Positions 57,579-64,000 of a stretch of DNA of 64,000 nt are shown in pieces. Made by a program: the position numbers and the translations under genes. This DNA is from Arcobacter defluvii (GTDB lineage Bacteria; Campylobacterota; Campylobacteria; Campylobacterales; Arcobacteraceae), in the NCBI RefSeq assembly GCF_013201725.1, contig NZ_CP053835.1:1798001-1862000 (forward strand), in the 5' to 3' direction. Below the pieces are notes generated by a model. The model had not been told where the DNA came from, searched no databases, and saw only the letters and a program-made list of their open reading frames with translations. Position 1 is the first letter of the stretch. Every line of letters starts with the position of its first letter.

Positions 57579-58067
57579 ATGTTAGAAACTTTATTTATTG
57601 AAGAATGTAAAAATATAAATGTTCGAACTCCTGTAGTAAGTATGATTATAAAAGAAGAAAGTTCAAAAAATCCGTATTCAGTGAATGTAAATAAAAATGG
57701 AAAAAGTTTAATTTCATTTTCTCCAAAAACAAAAAATGAAGCTAAAAAAATCGCTCAAAATTACATAAATGCTGGATTTAGTGTAGATGTTGGATATATG
57801 CAACTTAATAGTGATAATTTTAAGCTGCTAAATATAACTTTAGATGATGCTTTAGACCCTTGCAAAAATTTATATTTTGCTTCAACCGTATTCTATAATT
57901 TTTACAAAGATACTAATAAAAAAGATAGCTACATCGATAGAGTTAAAAAAAGTCTTAGTGCATATAATACAGGTTCTTATGAATTAGGTTTTACAAATGG
58001 ATATGTAGCCAAATATGATAAATATTTAGAAGAAAAATATAAACCTATGTTAATAAAAAATATTTAG
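57579..58067 (+). CDS. virB1: VirB1-like lytic transglycosylase
   Basis: 162-aa SLT-domain protein with catalytic Glu27 (IIKEESSKNPYSV), VDVGYMQLNSDNF and LSAYNTGSYE. It locally opens peptidoglycan for T4SS assembly. No signal peptide is visible, as in some short VirB1 proteins; it may be translated from the preceding gene's end (adjacent stop and start). Confidence 0.85.
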   Translation: MLETLFIEECKNINVRTPVVSMIIKEESSKNPYSVNVNKNGKSLISFSPKTKNEAKKIAQNYINAGFSVDVGYMQLNSDNFKLLNITLDDALDPCKNLYFASTVFYNFYKDTNKKDSYIDRVKKSLSAYNTGSYELGFTNGYVAKYDKYLEEKYKPMLIKNI

Positions 58068-58101
58068 GAGTAAATATGGAAAAAAATAAGGAATTAGAAA
58101 G

Positions 58102-60276
58102 ATGAAATTATTTATAGCAGAAAAACCTGAACTTGCAAAAGCAATAACAACAGGATTAAATGGAACAGTTCAAAGAGAAGATGGTTATTTTAAAGTTGGT
58201 GATAATCTAGTTACTTGGGCTTATGGACATATTTTAGGTCTTGCAATGCCTGAAGATTATGATGAAAAATTCAGAAGTTGGAATTTAAATGATTTACCAC
58301 TACAAATAGATACAAATAACTTCAAATATTTACCTCTTGATAATTCAAAAAAACAATTAAAGTTAATTGTTGATTTGATAAATAGTAAAGATATAAAAAC
58401 TATTGTAAATGCTGGGGATAATGATGAAGAAGGTCAAATACTTGTAGATGAAATATTAGCCTATGCAGATAATAAAAAACCTGTTGAAAGAGTTTTAATC
58501 TCTGATTTAACAGAAAAAGGTGTAAAAAAAGCTCTTCAAGATATAAAATCAAATGATGATTTTAAAGGATTATCTGATAGTGGATTTTCTCGTTCTCAAG
58601 CTGATTGGCTAGTAGGAATAAATTTTACTAGAGCTTACTCAAAATTGGCTCAACTTCAAGGTTATCAAGGTGTTTTAAGTGTTGGAAGAGTTCAAACTCC
58701 TATTTTAGGCTTAATTGTTGCAAGAGATAAAGAACATGAAAGTCATCAAAGTAGCTTTTATTATTCTATTAAAGGGACTTTTAATACTAATAATATACTT
58801 TTTAATGCAAATTTAAAACTAGATGAAAAAATTACAACTGAAGATGAAGCAAATAAAATTTTAAATGATTGTAAAGGGAGTTTAGGAACTGTTTTAAAAG
58901 CTATAAATGAGCCAAAGAGAACAAATCCTCCATTACCATACAATTTACTTGATTTACAAGCAGAATGCTCTAAAAAGTTTAGCTATAAACCTGATAAAAC
59001 TTTAGAAATAACACAAAGTTTAAGAGAGAAGCATAAACTTATTACTTATAACCGTTCTGATTGTAGTTATCTTCCTGAAAATTTATTTGAAGAAGCTCCA
59101 GCAACTTTAGAAAGTATAAAAGCAAATTTATTAGATTTCAAAGATTTTATAGATCATGCAGATAGTTCTATAAAATCTCTTGCATGGAATACGGCAAATA
59201 CAACAGCTCATCATGGAATTATTCCAACAGATAAAAGAGTAAAAATTGAAGATTTATCAAAAGATGAATTAAATGTTTATACTTTAATTGCTAGAAAATT
59301 TGTAGCTCAATTTTATGAAGCAAAAGAATATATCCATACTCAAATAGAAATATCAGTAAAAGATAATATCTTTACTACAAGTGCAAAAAGAACAACAAAA
59401 CAAGGTTTTGAAGTGCTGTTTAAAGGTGAGATTGAAGATGAAGAAAATGAAGAGTTAGAAAATAATACTAACTTAGAAAACATATCTCCAAATGCTCCAG
59501 TAAATTGTGAAGATATAACAGTATCAAAAGAGAAGACTAAACCAAAACCATATTACACTGTGTCATCACTTCTAAAAGATTTAACAAGTGTAGCTAAGTA
59601 TATAAAAAACCCTGAAATTAAAAAGCTTTTAATTGAAAAAGATAAAGACAAAAAAGGTGAAAATGGTGGAATTGGTACACCAGCTACAAGGTCGGCACAT
59701 ATTAAAAATCTTTTTGATAAGGGTTATATAGTAGAAGATAAAAAAGCTATTAAATCAACTACTACAGGAAGAAAATTAATAGAGTTATCTCCAGCAACTT
59801 TATCAAGTCCTGATATGACTGCTCTATGGTATGAACAACAAAAAGATATTCAAAATGGAACATTATCAAAAGAAGAGTTTTTAAACAATGTAGAAATTTA
59901 TATCAATGATGAAATAAATAGAATTAAAAACTCTAATAAATTTGAATCTCTTGCAAATGAAAATTCTATTAAATGCCCTACTTGTGAAACTGGAGTTTTA
60001 AGAAGATTAAAAAGTAATAAAGATAGTAAATTCTTTTGGGGTTGTAGCAATTATCAAGATGGTTGTAAAACTTCATTTTCTGATGATAAAGGTAAACCTT
60101 TAATCATTAAGCCAAGTGGTCATAAATATAAATGTCCTGATTGTAAAGATGGAGATTTAATCAAAAGAAAAACTATAAAAGATAAAAAAACATCTTATTG
60201 GTGGGGTTGTTCAAATTATTCAAAAGGTTGTAAATATACAACTTTTGATGATAAAGGTAAACCTAAAAAGAAATAA
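58102..60276 (+). CDS. topB: topoisomerase III (type IA) of the conjugative element
   Basis: 724-aa enzyme. N-terminal TOPRIM domain (KLFIAEKPELAKAI, DNDEEGQILVDEI), active-site Tyr at about 316 (LITYNRSDCSYLP), GTPATRSAHI in the late core, and two C-terminal zinc ribbons (CPTCETGVLRR..., WGCSNY repeated) from about 625. Elements of this type use it for decatenation or to help transfer. The start is ATG 58102; a nine-codon ORF just upstream (58076-58105) is likely incidental. Confidence 0.93.
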   Translation: MKLFIAEKPELAKAITTGLNGTVQREDGYFKVGDNLVTWAYGHILGLAMPEDYDEKFRSWNLNDLPLQIDTNNFKYLPLDNSKKQLKLIVDLINSKDIKTIVNAGDNDEEGQILVDEILAYADNKKPVERVLISDLTEKGVKKALQDIKSNDDFKGLSDSGFSRSQADWLVGINFTRAYSKLAQLQGYQGVLSVGRVQTPILGLIVARDKEHESHQSSFYYSIKGTFNTNNILFNANLKLDEKITTEDEANKILNDCKGSLGTVLKAINEPKRTNPPLPYNLLDLQAECSKKFSYKPDKTLEITQSLREKHKLITYNRSDCSYLPENLFEEAPATLESIKANLLDFKDFIDHADSSIKSLAWNTANTTAHHGIIPTDKRVKIEDLSKDELNVYTLIARKFVAQFYEAKEYIHTQIEISVKDNIFTTSAKRTTKQGFEVLFKGEIEDEENEELENNTNLENISPNAPVNCEDITVSKEKTKPKPYYTVSSLLKDLTSVAKYIKNPEIKKLLIEKDKDKKGENGGIGTPATRSAHIKNLFDKGYIVEDKKAIKSTTTGRKLIELSPATLSSPDMTALWYEQQKDIQNGTLSKEEFLNNVEIYINDEINRIKNSNKFESLANENSIKCPTCETGVLRRLKSNKDSKFFWGCSNYQDGCKTSFSDDKGKPLIIKPSGHKYKCPDCKDGDLIKRKTIKDKKTSYWWGCSNYSKGCKYTTFDDKGKPKKK

Positions 60277-60350
60277 ATCAGAAGAATTATTAAGAAAAAA
60301 ATGTAATTCCTTTGTTTATCAAATAGAAAACAATTAATAAACTGGCATAA

Positions 60351-60392
60351 ATATAGTACCAAGATTTTATCCTGGTACTATATTTTTTTTTG
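60351..60392 (+). terminator. intrinsic terminator after the topoisomerase gene
   Basis: Stem ATATAGTACCA / TGGTACTATAT with 11 pairs, followed by a run of Ts. Confidence 0.9.
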
Positions 60393-60399
60393 GCTCATT

Positions 60400-60511
60400 T
60401 TTAATTAATAGTATTATCTAATATTAATTAATATTATTTAGTATTTATTAATATTTAAAGATATTTTTAAGCATTAATTAACATTAAAAATTATATTGTT
60501 AGGAAACTAAA
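60400..60511 (+). promoter_or_regulatory. AT-rich repeat region before the methyltransferase/helicase gene
   Basis: 112 nt rich in ATTAAT-type repeats, containing the 22-base sequence shared with 44268-44289 (here 60424-60445). A ribosome site (AGGAAA) precedes ATG 60512. Confidence 0.5.
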
Positions 60512-63500
60512 ATGGCAAAAGCAAAAAAGAAAAAAGATAGTGAACTTTATAAAGGTTTATCTTTATTTGATTTTGTATCAAATGAGATAGAGAATAAATT
60601 AATAGATTTAAAAGAAAGGGTAGAAGATGGAAAGAATACAAGCGGAAGTGAACTGGGATTATTTGGAAGCGAATTTAACACAAGAACTGTATCGGGAGAT
60701 AGAGGACGAATTGGGGAACAGTGGAACAATAATGACTCCTTACAACTTGGAAATACTGGAGAGATGGATAAGGGAATTTCCAATAATCAAGACATTAACA
60801 GAATTAACAGGACTCTCAACAGCGATGAAATTACAAGGACAGATGGAGCTGGAAATATTGGAAAGCAATATAGCCAACAAGATGAGAGCGAATGGAATAA
60901 CGGATATGGAGATACTAGAAGAGAGAGGGATAGACCCGTTCAAATTCTTCAAAGAAATAATGATTTAAAAATTGATTTTAAATCAAATGATGAAGTTATT
61001 ATTACAGGTACGAAAGATAAATATAATAAAAATATAGAAGCTATAAAGCTTTTAAATATTCTTCAAAAAGAAAAAAGATATGCCACTCCTGAAGAACAAT
61101 TAACATTAAATAATTATTCGGGATGGGGTGGTATTCCTCAAGCTTTTGACAAAAATTCATCTTCTTGGTCTAAAGAATATGTAGAACTAAAAAATATACT
61201 TACAGAAGATGAATACAAAAGTGCTAAAACTTCAACGATGGATAGTCATTACACTCCTAAAATAGTCATAGATACTATTTATAATGCTTTGGATAAATTT
61301 GGATTTAATAAATCAAAAGAAACTAAAGAAATACTAGAACCAAGTGCTGGTAATGGTGCCTTTCTAAGTTTTTCTAAAAATCATTTTAATAATTTTAATT
61401 TTGATTGTGTTGAACTAGATAAAACATCAGCTAATTTATTGAGGAAGTTATATCCTAACCAAAAAATTTATAATGTTGGTTTTGAAATTTTAGAATCTAA
61501 AAAGAAATATGATGCAGTAATTGGTAATCCTCCTTATGGACAAAAGAAGATATTTGATATGAATAATAATGATATATCAATGTTAAGTGTTCATAACTAT
61601 TTTATGGCTAGAGCTATAAAAGAATTAAAAGATGATGGTATAGTAGCTTTTGTAACTTCTAGCTATTTCTTAGATTCTAAAGATTCAACATTAAGGGAAC
61701 AATTAAGCAATGAAGCTTCATTTGTTGGTGCTATTAGACTTCCGAATAATACATTTAAAAATAAAGCTGGTACAGAAGTAACGACTGATATAGTTTTCTT
61801 TAAAAAAGGTATAGATAAAGATATACACAAAGATTTTAAAGAAACAACAATATCAACGCATCATACAAAAGATATTGAAAAACCTATTTTTATAAATAAA
61901 TATTTTGAGGAAAATCCTTCAAATATTTTAGGAAAAATGGATTTTGTAATGAGTGGAATAGGAGAAACTACTCAATGTTTAGATATAGGTCTAAATATGG
62001 AAGAGGAACTTAAAAAAGCTATTTCAAGACTTCCTGAAAATATTTATAAATATCATAATGTTAAAGAACAAGCACAATATTTTGAATTAAAAAATCCTGA
62101 TTCACATTTATTAGATTTAAAGAAAAACAATTATTTTTTAAAAGATGATGAGATTTATATAAAAATCAATAATTTAGATACGGATGATGGAAAAGTTTTA
62201 TCGTATAAAAAACCTATATTAAACCAAAATGAAAAAAATAAAATACTTAAATTTATAAATATTAGAGATACTTTAAATTACATTATTGAACTTGAACAAG
62301 CTCCTATCGAAGATACTAATCCAAAACTTGTTGAACAAAGAGCATTACTAAATAAATATTATGATGAATTTGTAAAAAAAGAGGGTTATTTACATAAATC
62401 TACAAATAAAAAAGCTTTTGCAAATGATGTTGAAGCTCAAAAAATACTAGCTTTAGAATTAGAATATTCAGCTGGAGTTAGTAAAGAAGTTGCTAAAAAG
62501 AATAATATTGAACCTGTTGAAGCTAGTGCAAAAAAAGCTGATATTTTTGAAAGAAGAACTATATCGCCTTTTGTAAAAATAGAAGTAAACAATCCAAAAG
62601 AAGCTTTAATCTCTAGTTTAAATCAGTTTGGGAAAATTGATTTAAACTATATGGAAAATGAATTAAATATATCAAAAGATGTAATCATAAAAGATTTACT
62701 AGAAAAGAAATTAATATTCATAGACCACACAACTATCAAAAATGACGATGTTAGTTATGTTCTTGCAGAAAAATATCTATCAGGAAATGTTAAAAGTAAA
62801 TTCCAAGAAGTTCAAGAGTTGGTTAAAGAGCATAGAGAATTAGAGAGTAATTTAAACAGTTTAAATGAAGTTTTACCAAAAGATTTAAAAGCAGTTGAAA
62901 TTAGTGTTTCTTTAGGTACTTCTTGGATACCAAAAGAATATTATCATCAATTTTTTGAAAGTCATTATAAAACAAATAGGGATAATTGGAATTTATTACA
63001 CAATAAAACTTCGGGTGAGTGGACATTTGACGGGAACGGGAATTATTTACCAAGAGATATAGTTTCAAAATATGGTACTTCTAGGGTTGGAGTATTTAGA
63101 ATTGCTGAGAATGGTTTAAAAAATAGTCCTATTAAAGTATTTGATACTTACTTAGATGAAGAGGGCAAACAAAAACAAAAAATTAATCAAGAAGAAACAG
63201 CTCTTGCAAATTCTAAATTACAAATTTTAAAAAATGACTTTTCTGAATGGATTTATAAAGACATAGATAGAAGAACTGATTTAGAAAAAATTTATAATGA
63301 AACATTTAACACAGATGTAGAGCCTAACTATAATGGTTCTCATTTAACATTCCCTAATCTTAACAATTCAATTAAATTAAGAGTTCATCAAAAAAATGCG
63401 ATTTGGAGAGCAATACAGGATAAAAATGTATTATTCGACCATCAGGTGGGTGCTGGAAAAACTTTAGTTACGATTTGTTCTATTATGGAACAAAAAAGAA

Positions 63501-64000
63501 TGGGGTTAGTTAATAAACCTATTATAACTGTACCAAACCATTTGATTGGTCAATGGGAAAAAGAGTTTTACAAAGCATATCCTAACGCAAATTTATTAGC
63601 AACAAATAAAGAAGATTTAGAAAAAAATAATAGAGAACAATTTTTTGGAAGAATTGCTACAAATAATTATGATGCAGTCATAATGTCACATAGTCAATTT
63701 AAACTTTTACCAGCTCCTTATGAAATTGTAAAAGAGCAAATAAATGAGGATATTTCTATTTTAGAAGATATGCTTGAAACTCAAAAAGAAATAGCCCAAA
63801 GAGATGGTAAATCAACTAGAGGTTTTTCAATTAAAGCTACAGAAGGAAAAATAAGTAATTTTAAAGCTCGATTAGATAATTTATTGCAAGAAAATAAGAA
63901 ATCAAAGAGTATTGATTTTGGAGATTTAGGAGTGGATTTATTAGCAGTTGATGAAGCACATACTTATAAAAATTTATTAATTACAACTTCTATGGGAGAT
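60512..64000 (+). CDS. giant adenine methyltransferase-SNF2-like helicase (DarB-like), 3' end beyond window
   Basis: Frame open from ATG 60512 to the window edge (1163 codons visible). A basic/helical start (1-38), a low-complexity Asn/Gly/Arg/Asp-rich stretch (about 39-152), then an N6-adenine methyltransferase with the SAM motif EPSAGNGAF (276-284) and catalytic NPPY (339-342). A helicase follows with Walker A DHQVGAGKT (976-984) and DEAH (1147-1150). The layout matches large methyltransferase-helicase proteins of phages and conjugative elements (such as phage P1 DarB), some of which protect incoming DNA from restriction. Motif positions confirm one frame throughout. The low-complexity part coincides with a second ORF in another frame (60627-60968). 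Confidence 0.9.
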   Translation, partial: MAKAKKKKDSELYKGLSLFDFVSNEIENKLIDLKERVEDGKNTSGSELGLFGSEFNTRTVSGDRGRIGEQWNNNDSLQLGNTGEMDKGISNNQDINRINRTLNSDEITRTDGAGNIGKQYSQQDESEWNNGYGDTRRERDRPVQILQRNNDLKIDFKSNDEVIITGTKDKYNKNIEAIKLLNILQKEKRYATPEEQLTLNNYSGWGGIPQAFDKNSSSWSKEYVELKNILTEDEYKSAKTSTMDSHYTPKIVIDTIYNALDKFGFNKSKETKEILEPSAGNGAFLSFSKNHFNNFNFDCVELDKTSANLLRKLYPNQKIYNVGFEILESKKKYDAVIGNPPYGQKKIFDMNNNDISMLSVHNYFMARAIKELKDDGIVAFVTSSYFLDSKDSTLREQLSNEASFVGAIRLPNNTFKNKAGTEVTTDIVFFKKGIDKDIHKDFKETTISTHHTKDIEKPIFINKYFEENPSNILGKMDFVMSGIGETTQCLDIGLNMEEELKKAISRLPENIYKYHNVKEQAQYFELKNPDSHLLDLKKNNYFLKDDEIYIKINNLDTDDGKVLSYKKPILNQNEKNKILKFINIRDTLNYIIELEQAPIEDTNPKLVEQRALLNKYYDEFVKKEGYLHKSTNKKAFANDVEAQKILALELEYSAGVSKEVAKKNNIEPVEASAKKADIFERRTISPFVKIEVNNPKEALISSLNQFGKIDLNYMENELNISKDVIIKDLLEKKLIFIDHTTIKNDDVSYVLAEKYLSGNVKSKFQEVQELVKEHRELESNLNSLNEVLPKDLKAVEISVSLGTSWIPKEYYHQFFESHYKTNRDNWNLLHNKTSGEWTFDGNGNYLPRDIVSKYGTSRVGVFRIAENGLKNSPIKVFDTYLDEEGKQKQKINQEETALANSKLQILKNDFSEWIYKDIDRRTDLEKIYNETFNTDVEPNYNGSHLTFPNLNNSIKLRVHQKNAIWRAIQDKNVLFDHQVGAGKTLVTICSIMEQKRMGLVNKPIITVPNHLIGQWEKEFYKAYPNANLLATNKEDLEKNNREQFFGRIATNNYDAVIMSHSQFKLLPAPYEIVKEQINEDISILEDMLETQKEIAQRDGKSTRGFSIKATEGKISNFKARLDNLLQENKKSKSIDFGDLGVDLLAVDEAHTYKNLLITTSMGD
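60627..60968 (+). CDS. 113-aa ORF overprinted in the methyltransferase/helicase gene
   Basis: Entirely inside the larger gene, in the +1 frame. AAAGG lies 8 nt before ATG 60627. The protein looks like an ordinary helical acidic protein (VNWDYLEANLTQELYREIED, LEILERWIREFPIIKTLTEL), whereas the same DNA in the main frame yields low-complexity sequence with rare codons (AGC, TCG, CGA, CCC). GC content counted by eye is about 37-42% per line here and about 20% on either side. Function unknown. It could be an independent gene, or the outcome of a GC-rich insert. Confidence 0.6.
   Translation: MERIQAEVNWDYLEANLTQELYREIEDELGNSGTIMTPYNLEILERWIREFPIIKTLTELTGLSTAMKLQGQMELEILESNIANKMRANGITDMEILEERGIDPFKFFKEIMI

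Larger units (their letters stand above)
34079..64000. mobile_element. integrative and conjugative element, left part
   Basis: Starts at the break in leuB, next to an integrase gene pointing inward, and continues past the window edge. It has integration genes (integrase, repressor, excisionase-like), a conjugation system (VirB2 to VirB11, VirD4, TrbM, VirB1), DNA processing genes (TOPRIM protein, topoisomerase III, methyltransferase/helicase) and cargo (adhesin, Mrr-like nuclease). No relaxase gene was recognised in the visible part. The right end and its attachment site are not in the window. Confidence 0.85.

Noticed and set aside
58076-58105. Nine-codon ORF before the topoisomerase gene
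   Set aside because: Too short, and the topoisomerase gene has its own ribosome site (AAGGAA); kept only as a remark.
60547-60952. Minus-strand ORFs (60547-60783, 60740-60952) across the GC-rich stretch
   Set aside because: No ribosome sites seen and they run opposite to the operon; probably side effects of low stop density in GC-richer DNA.

Overview
The window looks like a chromosome segment of a low-GC Campylobacterota species, most likely Arcobacter/Aliarcobacter or a close relative. Evidence: very AT-rich codon use throughout, sensor kinases with the HQWRQPL-type H box common in this group, the gene order rpmJ-rpsM-rpsK-rpsD-rpoA-rplQ, and a conjugation module with a fused VirB3-VirB4 and a Cag12-like lipoprotein as in Campylobacter/Helicobacter elements. 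The genus is an inference; no rRNA gene is present.

Positions 1-33,000 are chromosomal. They hold an ADP-ribosylglycohydrolase-family gene cut by the window edge, two small J-domain proteins, a cytoplasmic DsbA-like protein, a lactate permease, and a binding protein/histidine kinase pair. From 20142 down to 7379 there is a five-gene minus-strand operon: TolC-like lipoprotein, short HlyD-like adaptor, a 2337-aa DUF4347/VCBS surface protein, an adaptor with a GAF-like N-terminus, and an M50 metalloprotease fused to an adaptor domain. It resembles a type I secretion locus but has no ABC ATPase, and it is divergent from a response regulator and a histidine kinase carrying three binding-protein domains. 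Next come a Panacea/SocA-like protein, a LOG-family protein, guaB, gatA, the alpha ribosomal operon with a structured leader, a HIT protein and a DHH phosphoesterase.

At about 34,080 the leuB gene is broken near its 5' end, and a tyrosine-integrase element starts there and runs off the right edge (about 30 kb visible). It carries an integrase, a cI-like repressor, an excisionase-like protein, two related winged-helix genes, and a nearly complete VirB/VirD4 type IV secretion system (VirB2, B3/B4, B5, B6, B7, B8, B9, B10, B11, D4, then TrbM and VirB1). It also carries a TOPRIM primase-like protein, topoisomerase III, and the start of a giant adenine methyltransferase/helicase. Cargo includes a LapA-like adhesin with five almost identical 300-bp repeats and an Mrr-like nuclease. 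No relaxase is visible; it may lie beyond the edge.

The points I would look at first are: (a) an apparent overprinted gene at 60627-60968 inside the methyltransferase/helicase gene, where GC content about doubles; (b) the M50/HlyD/DUF4347 export operon without an ATPase; (c) an adhesin encoded inside a conjugation operon; (d) several strongly folded non-coding segments in the element (35304-35545, 38184-38295, 42061-42129, 50096-50189); and (e) the disruption of leuB.
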